The translations under genes were made by a program, and so were the position numbers. The notes beneath the pieces were generated by a model. That model was not told the origin of the DNA and made no database searches. It worked only from the letters and a program-made list of their open reading frames with translations. Of a stretch of DNA of 64,000 nucleotides, positions 37,027 through 45,751 are shown piece after piece. Source of the DNA: Nonomuraea rhodomycinica. GTDB taxonomy: Bacteria > Actinomycetota > Actinomycetes > Streptosporangiales > Streptosporangiaceae. Location: NCBI RefSeq assembly GCF_013363995.1, contig NZ_JABWGO010000003.1, positions 124,001 to 188,000 of the forward strand, read 5' to 3'. How positions within the stretch are numbered: the stretch's first letter is position 1; every line of letters begins with the position of its first letter.

Positions 37027-37701
37027 TCAGCGGATCTCCCTGATGAGGTTGGTCGTGGAGCGGCCCGGCAGGCTGCTGAGGACGACGACCTCGCCGCCCA
37101 GCCGGTCGAGGACCTCGGCCTCGGGCAGCTGGTCGCCCTCGTAGTCGCCGCCCTTGACCCACACGTCCGGCCTGAGCCGCTCGATGGCCGCGGCCGGGGT
37201 GTCCTCGTCGAACACCATCACCGCGTCCACGCAGCCCAGCGCCCGCAGCACCTCGACCCGGTCGCGCACGTCCACGATGGGCCGGGTCGGGCCCTTGAGC
37301 CGGCGGACGGAGTCGTCGGAGTTGACGCACACCACCAGCGCGTCCCCGAGCGCCCGCGCCCGCCGCAGCAGGCTCACATGCCCGGCGTGCAGCAGGTCGA
37401 AACAGCCGCCGGTGGCGATGAGCCGCCCGCCGTAGGCGCGGGTCAGCTCGGCCACCTCCAGCGCGGTGCGCGGCCGGTCGCCGAGCTCCTGCTCCTGGAT
37501 GCGGATGGAGGCGGCGCCGCCCCGCTCGACGAAGCGCGAGGCCTCCCCGACGCCGATCGTCACCGCCTCCTCCACACCGGAGCCGTCGCGCAGCGCGAGC
37601 GCGGCGGCGGCGGCCAGCCGGTCGCCCGCGCCGCACACGTCCTGCCCGGCCGCCGACACCGGCGCGGGCACCTGGGTCAGCGCGCAGCCCTGGCGGGCCA
37701 C
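37027..37701 (-). CDS. C-terminal part of HldE (end of kinase plus adenylyltransferase) in the second frame
   Basis: If translated separately, this frame could start at the GTG 37701. It holds the kinase end and a complete RfaE domain-II nucleotidyltransferase: the HxGH motif HAGH in GGCFDLLHAGHVSLL, NSDDSVRRLKGPTRPI, and VKGGDYEGDQLPE. The domain alone can fold and act in organisms that split the two functions, so adenylyl or other nucleotidyl transfer to heptose-1-phosphate might survive. No clear ribosome-binding site is visible for a separate start. Confidence 0.5.
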   Translation of the reverse strand: MARQGCALTQVPAPVSAAGQDVCGAGDRLAAAAALALRDGSGVEEAVTIGVGEASRFVERGGAASIRIQEQELGDRPRTALEVAELTRAYGGRLIATGGCFDLLHAGHVSLLRRARALGDALVVCVNSDDSVRRLKGPTRPIVDVRDRVEVLRALGCVDAVMVFDEDTPAAAIERLRPDVWVKGGDYEGDQLPEAEVLDRLGGEVVVLSSLPGRSTTNLIREIR

Positions 37702-38360
37702 GCCGCGCCGCGCCCGCCCAGCGTGACGGCCACGGCCCGCGCCCTCAGCGCGCGCATGAGGTGGCGGGCGGCCTGGTCGGGCCCCTCGTACGGGCCGTCG
37801 CACAGAAGCCTGGCCTCGGCCTCGCTCGGCGTCACCAGCGCGCAGCCGGGCACCGGCTGCTCTCCCTTGGGATGCGGGTCCCACACGAGCGGCGCGTCGG
37901 CCCCGCGCAGCAGCTCACGCGTCACCCGGGTGACGCCGCGGCCGTAGTCGGACACGAGCACCGCCCCGGCCTGGCGCAGCGCCGCGGCCACCTCGTCGTG
38001 GGCGGCGTGCCGGGCCCGGCCGTCGCCGGAGTCCACCCGCACCAGCGTCTGCCCCCGAGCCCGGATCCGGGTCTTGCGCACGGTGCCGCCGCGCAGCGGC
38101 AGCCGCACCAGCTCCACCTCGCCCGCCAGCAGCCCGCACAGGCGGCGGCCGTCCTGGTCGTCGCCGATCGCGGTGACGAGCACCACGTCGGCGCCGTCGC
38201 GGGCGGCCAGCAGCGCGGCCAGGCCCGCGCCGCCGGGCCGGGCGTGCTCGGCGTCGACGTCCACCACCGGGACCGGCGCGTCCGGGCACAACCGGTCGGC
38301 GCCGCCCTCCACGTCGACATCCAGCAGGGTGTCGCCGATGACGACGAGCGGGCCGCTCAC
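37677..38360 (-). CDS. N-terminal part of HldE kinase (PfkB family), truncated by frameshift
   Basis: A 227-residue PfkB/ribokinase-type fragment. It has the sugar-binding N-terminus and RKTRIRARGQTLVRVD, VSDYGRGVT and TPSEAEA motifs, but lacks the GAGD anion-hole motif that follows in the other frame. As written it should not be an active kinase. The start is a GTG overlapping the gmhA stop. Confidence 0.6.
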   Translation of the reverse strand: MSGPLVVIGDTLLDVDVEGGADRLCPDAPVPVVDVDAEHARPGGAGLAALLAARDGADVVLVTAIGDDQDGRRLCGLLAGEVELVRLPLRGGTVRKTRIRARGQTLVRVDSGDGRARHAAHDEVAAALRQAGAVLVSDYGRGVTRVTRELLRGADAPLVWDPHPKGEQPVPGCALVTPSEAEARLLCDGPYEGPDQAARHLMRALRARAVAVTLGGRGAAWPARAAR

Positions 38361-38905
38361 AGCGCCTCCTCGACCGCGTCGCAGAGCAGGTGGATCAGCG
38401 CGAGATGCACCTCCTGGACGGTCGCGGTCTCCTCGGCGGGCACCGTGACGGCCTCGTCGCACATGCCGGCCAGCGGGTTGGGCGCGGGCCCGGTCAGCGC
38501 CCAGGCGAGCATCCCGCACTCGCGGGCGGCCTTGGCCGCGGCCAGCACGTTGGGGCTGCCGCCGCTGGTGGACAGGCACACGAGCACGTCCCCCCGGCGG
38601 CCGTGGGCGCGCACCTGGCGCGCGTAGGCCTCCTCGGCGCCGTAGTCGTTGGCGATCGCCGTCAGCGACGAGGTGTCGGCGTGCAGCGCGATCGCCGCGT
38701 ACGGCGGGCGGTCGGCGCGGAAGCGGCCCACCAGCTCGGCCGTCAGGTGCTGGGCCTCGGCCGCCGATCCGCCGTTGCCGCAGGCCAGCAGCCTGCCGCC
38801 GGAGGACAGGACTCCGGCGAGCGTGCCGCCCCACGCGCGGACGACGGCCGTGTGACCGTCGACGCGCGCCAGGGTGGCGCACAGCTTCTCCAGATGCGCG
38901 TCCAT
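38357..38905 (-). CDS. gmhA: Phosphoheptose isomerase GmhA-like (SIS domain)
   Basis: A 182-residue SIS-domain isomerase converting sedoheptulose-7-phosphate to D-glycero-D-manno-heptose-7-phosphate. GNGGSAAEAQHLTAELVGRF (substrate phosphate loop) and LSTSGGSPNVLAAAKAA are characteristic. The late TVQEVHLALIHLLCD contains the conserved catalytic E and H. A strong ribosome-binding site (GGAGGGTGAG region) precedes the ATG. The stop overlaps the hldE start. Together with hldE and gmhB it forms the heptose activation pathway. Confidence 0.93.
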   Translation of the reverse strand: MDAHLEKLCATLARVDGHTAVVRAWGGTLAGVLSSGGRLLACGNGGSAAEAQHLTAELVGRFRADRPPYAAIALHADTSSLTAIANDYGAEEAYARQVRAHGRRGDVLVCLSTSGGSPNVLAAAKAARECGMLAWALTGPAPNPLAGMCDEAVTVPAEETATVQEVHLALIHLLCDAVEEAL

Positions 38906-38908
38906 CTC

Positions 38909-40150
38909 TCACCCTCCCAGCGCCGCGAGACGGCACATCCGGCCGTCGATGACCTGCGTGTAGACGGCTTCGGTGCGTTCGGCGACACGCGGCCAGCCGT
39001 AGCGCTGGCGGGCCCGGCGCGCCCCGGCCGCGCCCATCGCGCGGCGGCGGCCCGGGTCGGCCAGCACGTCCTTCAGCGCCCTGGCCAGGGCGCGCGGGCG
39101 GCGCGGCGGCACGAGCAGGCCGCACCCGGCGACCGTGTCGAGGTGGCCGCCGACGGCCGAGGCGATCACCGGCACGCCGCAGGCCATGGCCTCGACCGGC
39201 ACCATCCCGAACGGCTCGTACCACGGCACGGTCACCAGCGCGTCGGCCGCGCGCATCAGCGCCGGCACCTCGTCGCGGGGGACGCTGCCGACGACGCGCA
39301 CGCGCCCGGCCAGGCCGTACCCGTCGGCCAGCTCGCGCAGCCGTACCGCCTCCTCGTCGTCCACGCGCCCGCCGGCGATCACCAGCTCGGCGCGGGGGAG
39401 CAGCCGCATGGCCTGCACCAGGGTGTCCACGCCCTTGCGCGGGACCAGCCGCCCGATGCTGAGCACCCGCGCCATGCCCGCCCCTGCCTCGCGCGCCCCC
39501 GCCGCGCCCGTCCCAGGGGCGCCGGTGGCGCCCGGCCAGGGCCCCTTCGGGCCGTCCGGGCGGAAGCGGCCGAGGTCCACGCCGCACGGCACGATCACGA
39601 TCCGCCGCTCGGGCACGCCCATCGCGCGCAGCTCGTTCACCTCGTCGCGGCAGGTGGCCAGCACGGCGTCGGCGCTGCGGCCGATCTGCCGCTCGGTGTC
39701 CACCCGGTGCGGCGGGCTGGTGTCGGCGGCGCCCTGCCAGCGCCGCTTGACGGTGCCGAGCGCGTGGAACGTCTGCACCACCGGCACGTTCCCGGCGGCC
39801 CGCAGCGCGGCCTGCCCGCTCATCCAGAAGTGCGCGTGGACGACGTCCGGAGGGTCCGCCTCCCAGCGCGCCGCCAGGCGCGCGGTGAACTCCGGCATGT
39901 ACGGCGGAAGCTCGTCCTTCGGGACCGGCGCCGCCGGGCCCGCCTCGACGTACTCGACCCGCACGCCGGGCGCCACCTCCACCCGCGCCGGCTGCGCCGG
40001 GTCCCAGCGCCGGGTGTGGACCACCACCTCGTGGCCCCGCGCGCCGAGGGCCGTGGCCAGGGCGGCGACGTAGACGTTCTGCCCGCCGGCGTCCACCCCG
40101 CCGATGGCCGCGAGCGGATCCGCGTGTTCCGAGACCAGGGCGATTCTCAC
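38909..40150 (-). CDS. Glycosyltransferase family 4
   Basis: A 413-residue GT-B retaining glycosyltransferase. The acceptor-side loop GGVDAGGQNVYVAALATALGARGHEV resembles MshA/sucrose-phosphate-synthase-like enzymes. The donor site is SIGRLVPRKGVDTLVQAM and EPFGMVPVEAMACGVPVIAS carries the conserved E-x7-E. A Gly/Ala-rich insertion (GPWPGATGAPGTGAAGAREAG) lies between domains. The GTG at 40150 overlaps the upstream gene's stop. Donor and acceptor are unknown; context suggests a heptose-containing glycan. Confidence 0.9.
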   Translation of the reverse strand: MRIALVSEHADPLAAIGGVDAGGQNVYVAALATALGARGHEVVVHTRRWDPAQPARVEVAPGVRVEYVEAGPAAPVPKDELPPYMPEFTARLAARWEADPPDVVHAHFWMSGQAALRAAGNVPVVQTFHALGTVKRRWQGAADTSPPHRVDTERQIGRSADAVLATCRDEVNELRAMGVPERRIVIVPCGVDLGRFRPDGPKGPWPGATGAPGTGAAGAREAGAGMARVLSIGRLVPRKGVDTLVQAMRLLPRAELVIAGGRVDDEEAVRLRELADGYGLAGRVRVVGSVPRDEVPALMRAADALVTVPWYEPFGMVPVEAMACGVPVIASAVGGHLDTVAGCGLLVPPRRPRALARALKDVLADPGRRRAMGAAGARRARQRYGWPRVAERTEAVYTQVIDGRMCRLAALGG

Positions 40151-41160
40151 TGGTTCAGCTCCCTCACTGCCTTGACCACCTGCTCGCTGGTCACCTGCGC
40201 CAGACAGGGATGGCCGGGCACCGGGCACGTCCGCGCCCGGGAGTCCCGGCACGGCGCGTCCTGGTCGCCCAGCAGGACCGTGGGCACCCGGTACGGGGCC
40301 CACCGCCCGGCCGGGACGACCGGCGCGAAGAGGCTCACGACCGGCGTGCCGACGGCCGCCGCCAGGTGGGCGGGACCGGTGTTGCCGGCCACGAGCACGG
40401 CGGCGCCCTCGATCACGGCCGCGAGCTGCGCCAGCGTGGTCGCGCCGCCGAGGTCCAGGGCCGCGCCGGGCGCGCCGGCGGCCACGTACGCCGTCAGCTC
40501 GCGCTCCATGCCGGTGACGACGACCCGGTGGCCGTCGTCGGTCAGCTCGCGCACGGCCTCACGGTTGCGCTCGGCCGGCCAGGTCCGCGCGGGCGCCGAC
40601 GTGCCGGGGTGCACGACGACGTACGGGCCGGGCCCCAGGCCGAGGCGGGAGACGTCGGGCAGCGGCCGGCGCACGGCCAGCCGGCCGTCGTCGCCCGGCG
40701 GCAGCTCGAAGCCGGCGGCGCGGGCCACGGCCAGCATCCGCTCCGGCTCGGGCACGTCCAGCCCCTCGTCCACGACGTGCCGCACGTCGAGCAGCGAGCC
40801 GGGGTAGTCGTTGCTGATGGCCGAGACGCGGCCCACCCCGGCCAGCCGCAGCAGCAGCGCCAGCGGCAGCGCCGACTGGTGGAACGAGGTGAGGATCACC
40901 GCCTCGTCGGTGCCGCCGACCTGGTCGATCAGGTCGTCCACGTCACGCCGGGACACGGGCGGCGGACGGTGGTCGATCCACGGCGCCCGCCACACGATCA
41001 CCCGGTCCACGCCGGGCAGCAGCTCGGCCGCCGCCCGGCCGCGCGGTCCCGCGAGCAGGGTCACCTCGCCCGCGTGCGCGCTCACGGCCCGGACGGCCGG
41101 GCCGGCCAGCAGCACGTCCCCGGCGTCGTCCAGCCGAGCCACGAGCACCCGTCCGCTCAT
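40147..41160 (-). CDS. Glycosyltransferase family 9 (heptosyltransferase-like)
   Basis: A 337-residue ADP-heptose-transferase-type enzyme. Key parts are RVLVARLDDAGDVLLAGPAVRAV, YVVVHPGTSAPARTWPAERN and VAGNTGPAHLAAAVGTPVVSLF. Cysteines cluster near the end (APCRDSRARTCPVPGHPC), a feature of a subgroup of actinobacterial GT9 proteins. The ATG at 41160 overlaps the GT2 stop, and its own stop overlaps the next gene. This is the second GT9 gene in the operon, implying at least two heptose (or related) transfers. Confidence 0.9.
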   Translation of the reverse strand: MSGRVLVARLDDAGDVLLAGPAVRAVSAHAGEVTLLAGPRGRAAAELLPGVDRVIVWRAPWIDHRPPPVSRRDVDDLIDQVGGTDEAVILTSFHQSALPLALLLRLAGVGRVSAISNDYPGSLLDVRHVVDEGLDVPEPERMLAVARAAGFELPPGDDGRLAVRRPLPDVSRLGLGPGPYVVVHPGTSAPARTWPAERNREAVRELTDDGHRVVVTGMERELTAYVAAGAPGAALDLGGATTLAQLAAVIEGAAVLVAGNTGPAHLAAAVGTPVVSLFAPVVPAGRWAPYRVPTVLLGDQDAPCRDSRARTCPVPGHPCLAQVTSEQVVKAVRELNQ

Positions 41161-42119
41161 CGCCGCACCTTCCATTCCCCCCGAAGCCGGTGCGCCACGG
41201 CGACCGGCGGGATCAGCACGCTGGTGACGGCCATCCGCAGCACCTCGCCCGGCGTGCGCGGGCCCGGCGCGATCCGCGCCCAGGCGAACTCGGCGGTCAT
41301 CGCCGCCCACCCCGCGCCCGCCACGACGGCCGGCCACGCGGCGGAGCGGCGGCGGGTCAGCAGGGCGGTCAGGCCGAGGCCCGCCGCGGCGAGGCCGAGC
41401 GCCGTGGCCGCGGCGTGGCGGCGCAGCCGCCCGCGCCTCCCGCCGATCGCCTCGCGCCAGCCCGGCCCGTGCAGGCGCCGCATCAGCGCGTCGTCGGCGT
41501 TGCCCCGCTGGAAGCGCACGCTCGCCCAGAACCCGTCGTCGCGCACGGGATGCACCGTGACCCGCTCGCCCCACGCCAGCGTGTGCCCCCGGTTGGTCAG
41601 CCGCAGCGCGAGGTCGGCGTCCTCCCGGTAGGCCCGGGGGAAACGCTCGTCGAACCCGCCGACCCGTTCCAGCGCGTCGCGCCGGTACGCGATGTCGGCG
41701 GTGATCCACAACGCCGAGGCCAGCCCGGCGGTGTTCCGCTCGGCGTCGGTGGGCCGCCGGTCGCCGGGCAGCGGCACCTCGATGCGGCCCTGGCTGCCCG
41801 CGGCCTCGGGCGGCAGCCCGGCCAGGTCCGCGCGCAGCGCCTCGTACCAGCCGGGGCCGGGCACGACGTCGTCGTCGAGGAAGGCCACCCACGGCGTCGA
41901 GGCCGCCCGCCAGCCCGCGTTGCGCGCCGCGGCGGGCCCCCGCCCGCCGGACGTCACGACCCGCACGTTCGCGGGCACGTGCGCGGGCGTCACCAGGGGC
42001 GGCCCGTCGTGCCCGGCCGGCCGGTCGTCCACGACGATCACCGGCACGTCCGGGCCGAGGGCCGCGAGCGTCGCCCGCAGGCTGGGCCGCCCCACAGTGG
42101 GCACCACCACCGTGATCAC
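41157..42119 (-). CDS. Glycosyltransferase family 2 with C-terminal membrane segments
   Basis: A 320-residue GT-A enzyme. It opens VITVVVPTVGRPSLRATLAALG. The metal-binding DxD is in FLDDDVVPGPGW and the acceptor site in YREDADLALRL. The C-terminal quarter has two hydrophobic stretches (AAATALGLAAAGLGLTALL and AWPAVVAGAGWAAMTAEFAW) that probably tether it to the membrane. The GTG at 42119 overlaps the carbamoyltransferase stop (GTGA). Much longer upstream frames are antisense or off-frame shadow. Confidence 0.9.
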   Translation of the reverse strand: MITVVVPTVGRPSLRATLAALGPDVPVIVVDDRPAGHDGPPLVTPAHVPANVRVVTSGGRGPAAARNAGWRAASTPWVAFLDDDVVPGPGWYEALRADLAGLPPEAAGSQGRIEVPLPGDRRPTDAERNTAGLASALWITADIAYRRDALERVGGFDERFPRAYREDADLALRLTNRGHTLAWGERVTVHPVRDDGFWASVRFQRGNADDALMRRLHGPGWREAIGGRRGRLRRHAAATALGLAAAGLGLTALLTRRRSAAWPAVVAGAGWAAMTAEFAWARIAPGPRTPGEVLRMAVTSVLIPPVAVAHRLRGEWKVRR

Positions 42120-43747
42120 GGAGCGAACACCTCCCGTCGCCGCACCAGGTACGGCCCGAGGGCGAGCACGTCCACCGGCGAGGAGCCGAAGCACTCCAGC
42201 GCGTCGCGCGGGTCGTCCACCATGGGCCGCCCGGCCGTGTTCAGGCTCGTGTTGACCACCACCGGCAGCCCGGTGCGGGCCTCGAAGGCCGACAGCATCC
42301 GCGCGAGCAGCGGCTCCGAGCGCGGCGACACCGTCTGGATGCGCGCCGTCCCGTCCACGTGCACCACGGCCGGGATCCGGTCGCGCCACGCCGGGTCCAC
42401 GTCGTGGACGAACAGCATGTACGGCGAGGGCACCGGCCCCCGGCCGAACAGGTCGCGGGCCCGCGACTCCAGCACCATCGGCGCGATCGGCCGGAACTGC
42501 TCGCGGCCCTTGACGTCGTTGAGCCGCTCGGTGTTGCGGGCGTGCCCCGGGTGCGCGAGCAACGAGCGGCGGCCCAGCGCCCGCGGCCCGTACTCCGAGC
42601 GGCCCTGGAACCACGCCACGATCCGGTCGGCGGCCAGCTCGGCCGCCACGGCGTCGGCCAGGTCGGCCGGCCGGGTGTACGGCACCCGCGCCACGTCCAG
42701 CCAGGCGCCCAGCTCCTCGTCGGTGAAGCCGCGCCCCAGGTCGGCGCCGGTCATGGGCGCGGCCCGCTCGCCGTACGCCTGGGCCAGGTGCAGGGCGCCG
42801 CCCAGCGCGGTGCCCGAGTCGCCCGCGGCGGGCTGCACCCACACCTCCTCGAACGGCCCCTCGTCCAGCAGGCGGGTGTTGGCGACGCAGTTGAGCGCCA
42901 CCCCGCCCGCCAGCGCGAGCCGCCGTTCCCCGGTGCGCTCGTGCAGCCACCGGACCAGCTCCAGCAGCACCTCCTCCAGCCGCGCCTGGACGCTGGCCGC
43001 CAGGTCGGCGTGGTCGTCGGTCCAGGGGGCGTCCTTGGACAGCGCCTTGGCGTAGGAGTTCCAGTCGATCGGCTCGACCCGGAAGCCGCCGTCGTCCGTG
43101 GTGCGGATCAGCTCGCGCAGCGACTCCAGGTGGCGGGGCCGGCCGTAGGAGGCCAGCGCCATGACCTTGTACTCGTCGCTGGAGCGCAGGAAGCCCAGGT
43201 GCTGGGTCACGTCCTCGTACATGAGGCCCAGCGAGTGCGGCAGCTCCTGCGCGGCGAGGATCTCCAGCTCGCCGTCGCGGTAGCGGCCGGCCAGGTGGGA
43301 GACGTTCTCGCCCCGGCCGTCGCACACGAGCACCGCGCAGTCGCGGAACGGCGAGGCCAGCCCGGCCGACGCGGCGTGCGCCACGTGGTGGGGGACGTAG
43401 CGCACCTGCGCCGGGTCGAGCCCGGGCAGCGCCGTGGCCAGGAAGTTGGGCGCGCGCACCGCGTACTTCGTGCGCAGGTCCTCCCAGTCGCCCTCGGGGC
43501 GCTGGACGACCAGGGACGGGTCGTAGGAGTAGGCGACCGCGTCGATGTCCTCGGGCGACAGTCCCGCCTCCTTCAGGCACCAGGCCGCCGCCTGCTCGGG
43601 CAGCTCCCAGGCCGAGAACGCGAGGGGCCGCTTGCCGTGCTTGCGGCGGCTGAACCGTTCCTCCTCCGCGGCGGCGACGATGCGCCCGTCGGCGACGATC
43701 GCCGCGGCGGGGTCGTGAAAGATCGCGTTGATGCCGAGAAATCTCAT
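42116..43747 (-). CDS. NodU/CmcH-family carbamoyltransferase
   Basis: A 543-residue O-carbamoyltransferase. The N-terminal Kae1-like domain carries FHDPAAAIVADGRIVAAAEEERFSRRKH, the metal-binding HHVAHAAS and VCDGRGEN. The C-terminal YrdC-like-associated domain has GRSEYGPRALGRRSLLAHP, EQFRPIAPMV and VVNTSLNTAGRPMVDDPRDAL. It moves a carbamoyl group from carbamoyl phosphate through ATP to a hydroxyl. Here the acceptor is probably a sugar of the glycan (inference). It is the first gene of the minus-strand operon, with GGGAGGAG before the ATG. Confidence 0.93.
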   Translation of the reverse strand: MRFLGINAIFHDPAAAIVADGRIVAAAEEERFSRRKHGKRPLAFSAWELPEQAAAWCLKEAGLSPEDIDAVAYSYDPSLVVQRPEGDWEDLRTKYAVRAPNFLATALPGLDPAQVRYVPHHVAHAASAGLASPFRDCAVLVCDGRGENVSHLAGRYRDGELEILAAQELPHSLGLMYEDVTQHLGFLRSSDEYKVMALASYGRPRHLESLRELIRTTDDGGFRVEPIDWNSYAKALSKDAPWTDDHADLAASVQARLEEVLLELVRWLHERTGERRLALAGGVALNCVANTRLLDEGPFEEVWVQPAAGDSGTALGGALHLAQAYGERAAPMTGADLGRGFTDEELGAWLDVARVPYTRPADLADAVAAELAADRIVAWFQGRSEYGPRALGRRSLLAHPGHARNTERLNDVKGREQFRPIAPMVLESRARDLFGRGPVPSPYMLFVHDVDPAWRDRIPAVVHVDGTARIQTVSPRSEPLLARMLSAFEARTGLPVVVNTSLNTAGRPMVDDPRDALECFGSSPVDVLALGPYLVRRREVFAP

Positions 43748-43919
43748 CGGGCTCCTCCCACCGGATGGAGAACCGCTACCGAGAGAAGCGACTCTCAAAC
43801 CTGGACCATCGCTCCGAGGTGCGGAAATACCTCTCTTATCCTGCTGTTGGTCACTCTCCGTAGTTGTTAGGGGAGCGTTTCGCCGGGTAGCAGACCGGCC
43901 GGCGCGACGGAGGTGAGAG

Positions 43920-44516
43920 GTGTTCACACAGCGAGGTCCCGGGGCCGTGCTCTTCGACCGTGACGGGACTCTGATCAAGGACGTTCCGTACAACGGCGAC
44001 CCCCGCAAGGTGGAGCCGATGCCGGGAGCGGCCGAGGCGCTGTCACGGCTGCGCCGGGCGGAGATCCCGGTGGCCGTGGTGACCAACCAGTCCGGGGTGG
44101 CCAAGGGACTCATCACGCCCGACGAGATGGGCCAGGTCAACGCCCGGGTGGAGGAGCTGCTGGGCCCGTTCGACGCGTGGGCGATCTGCGTCCACGACGA
44201 CGGCGACTGCTGCACCTGCCGCAAGCCCGCGCCCGGCCTGCTCATCAGGGCCGCCGCCGTCCTCGACGTCAGCCCGCGCGACTGCGTGGTCGTCGGCGAC
44301 ATCGGCAGGGACATGGAGGCCGCCCGCGCGGCGGGCGCGCGCGGCATCCTCGTGCCCACGCCGCTCACGCTTCAGCAGGAGGTCCTGGAGGCGCCCGAGG
44401 TCGCCGCCGACCTCACCGAGGTGACCGACCGGCTGCTGGCCGGCGTGGAGGGCGGCCCGGTGCCCGCCGGCAGCCACTCCCGCCGCGCCAGGGTGCTGGG
44501 CTGGAGCCGCTGGTGA
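43920..44516 (+). CDS. gmhB: D,D-heptose 1,7-bisphosphate phosphatase GmhB-like (HAD-IIIA)
   Basis: A 198-residue HAD-IIIA phosphatase. The nucleophile motif is LFDRDGTLI, with VVTNQSGVAKG as motif II. A zinc loop (CVHDDGDCCTCRKP) is typical of GmhB, and VVGDIGRDMEAARAAG is motif IV. It would remove the 7-phosphate of heptose-1,7-bisphosphate, linking the two HldE activities. The GTG at 43920 follows GGAGGTGAGAG. It is divergent from the main glycan operon with 172 bases between, a likely shared promoter region. Confidence 0.9.
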   Translation: MFTQRGPGAVLFDRDGTLIKDVPYNGDPRKVEPMPGAAEALSRLRRAEIPVAVVTNQSGVAKGLITPDEMGQVNARVEELLGPFDAWAICVHDDGDCCTCRKPAPGLLIRAAAVLDVSPRDCVVVGDIGRDMEAARAAGARGILVPTPLTLQQEVLEAPEVAADLTEVTDRLLAGVEGGPVPAGSHSRRARVLGWSRW

Positions 44517-45436
44517 GGATCCTGCTCTGGCACGTCCACGGCGCCTGGACCAACGCCTTCGTCCGCGGCGGGCACGAGTACGTGCTGCCGCTCGTCCCCG
44601 ACCGGGGCCCCGACGGCCTCGGCCGCGCCGACACCTACGACTGGCCCGCGAGCGCGCGCGAGGTCGCCTGGGACCGGCTGCGCGACGAGCCGCTCGACGT
44701 GGTCGTCTACCAGCGGCCCCGCGACCTGGAACTGGCCCGCGAGTGGCTCGGCCGCGACCTGCCCGGCGTCTACGTCGAGCACAACACGCCCGCCGGCGAC
44801 GTGCCGCGCACCCGCCACCTCCTCGCCGGCCGGACCGACGTCACGCTCGTCCACGTCACCCACTTCAACGAGCTGTACTGGGACAACGGCCGCGCGCCCA
44901 CCCGGGTCGTCGAGCACGGCGTGCCCGACCCCGGGCACCTCTACACCGGGGAGCTGCCCCGGGCCGGCGTCGTGGTCAACGAGCCGGTGCGCCGCACCCG
45001 GGTCGCCGGCACCGACCTGCTGCCCCGCTTCGCCGCCGCCGTGCCGCTCGACGTGTTCGGCATGAAGGTCTCCGAACTGCCGTACGGGACGTACGAGGAC
45101 CTCCCGCAGCACCTCATGCACCCCGAACTGGCCCGCCGGCGCGTCTACCTGCACCCGTACCGGTGGACCTCGCTCGGGCTCGCCCTCATCGAGGCGATGA
45201 CCCTCGGCATGCCCGTGGTCGCCCTGGCCGCCACCGAGGCGATCGAGGCGGTCCCGCCGGAGGCCGGCGTCATCTCCACCAAGGTGGACGTGCTGGTCGA
45301 CGCGCTACGGCAGTTCGCCGCCGATCCGGAGCTCGCCGCGCAGGCCGGGAAGGCCGCCCGCGCCGCCGCTCTGGCCCGCTACGGCCTGGACCGGTTCCTG
45401 GCCGACTGGGACCGGCTGCTGGAAGAAGTGGTGTGA
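44513..45436 (+). CDS. Glycosyltransferase (GT-B, family 1/4-like)
   Basis: A 307-residue GT-B-like transferase. It starts RILLWHVHGAWTNAFVRGGHEYVLP. VYVEHNTPAGDVPRTRH lies in the middle, and the donor half carries VYLHPYRWTSLGLALIEAMTLGMPVVAL. It is shorter than usual GT4 enzymes but complete across the donor motif. The GTG overlaps the gmhB stop (GTGA), so it belongs to the heptose pathway unit. Donor and acceptor are unknown. Confidence 0.86.
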   Translation: MRILLWHVHGAWTNAFVRGGHEYVLPLVPDRGPDGLGRADTYDWPASAREVAWDRLRDEPLDVVVYQRPRDLELAREWLGRDLPGVYVEHNTPAGDVPRTRHLLAGRTDVTLVHVTHFNELYWDNGRAPTRVVEHGVPDPGHLYTGELPRAGVVVNEPVRRTRVAGTDLLPRFAAAVPLDVFGMKVSELPYGTYEDLPQHLMHPELARRRVYLHPYRWTSLGLALIEAMTLGMPVVALAATEAIEAVPPEAGVISTKVDVLVDALRQFAADPELAAQAGKAARAAALARYGLDRFLADWDRLLEEVV

Positions 45437-45466
45437 CCCGCCGGGAAAGGGGTAGGCGCCGTCGAC

Positions 45467-45751
45467 ATGATGATGCACGACTGGTCGCGCGGGGCCGCCT
45501 GCCAGGCCATGGACCCGGAGCTGTTCTTCCCGATCTCGACGGAAGGCCCGGGCCGTGAGCAGGTGGAGCAGGCCAAGGCCGTCTGCCGGGGATGCCCGGT
45601 CCGCCAGCCCTGCCTCGACTACGCGATCGACACCCGGCAGCTCAACGGCGTCTGGGGCGGCACCGACCCCGAGCAACGCCGCTCCCTCATCCCGACGGTA
45701 GCGCGACGGCGAGAAACCGTTCCCGCTCCTCCTCTCCCAGGTGATCACTGA
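45467..45751 (+). CDS. WhiB-family iron-sulfur transcriptional regulator
   Basis: A 94-residue WhiB-like protein. The four cluster cysteines are C12, C40, C43 and C49 (ACQAMDPELFFP, CRGCPVRQPC). LNGVWGGTDPEQRR is the glycine-rich G[VI]WGG turn followed by a basic C-terminus. These proteins bind a [4Fe-4S] cluster and act with the principal sigma factor in development or redox responses. Its last 65 bases overlap the end of the convergent deformylase gene. Three consecutive ATG codons make the exact start uncertain by two residues. Confidence 0.92.
   Translation: MMMHDWSRGAACQAMDPELFFPISTEGPGREQVEQAKAVCRGCPVRQPCLDYAIDTRQLNGVWGGTDPEQRRSLIPTVARRRETVPAPPLPGDH

Larger units (their letters stand above)
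37027..38360 (-). pseudogene. hldE: hldE locus: bifunctional heptose-7-phosphate kinase / heptose-1-phosphate adenylyltransferase, frameshifted
   Basis: The kinase half starts at GTG 38360, overlapping the gmhA stop. It reads LVVIGDTLLDVDVEGGADRLCPDAPVPV and continues to VTLGGRGAAWPAR, then stops at 37677 after 227 residues. The kinase's own C-terminus (AGQDVCGAGDRLAAAAALALRDG) and the whole adenylyltransferase (TGGCFDLLHAGHVSLL, SVRRLKGPTRP) continue in another frame to 37027. The locus is 1334 bases, one short of a multiple of three. Adding one base near 37700 restores a 444-residue protein. The break is either real or a base-call error. It removes the catalytic GAGD aspartate from the first product. 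Confidence 0.85.

Noticed and set aside
43748..43919. Possible LacI-type operator in the gmhB-carbamoyltransferase region (TTGTTAGG)
   Set aside because: Only a short partial match to the TGTTAGCG motif and no palindrome, so it is not counted as a fourth site.
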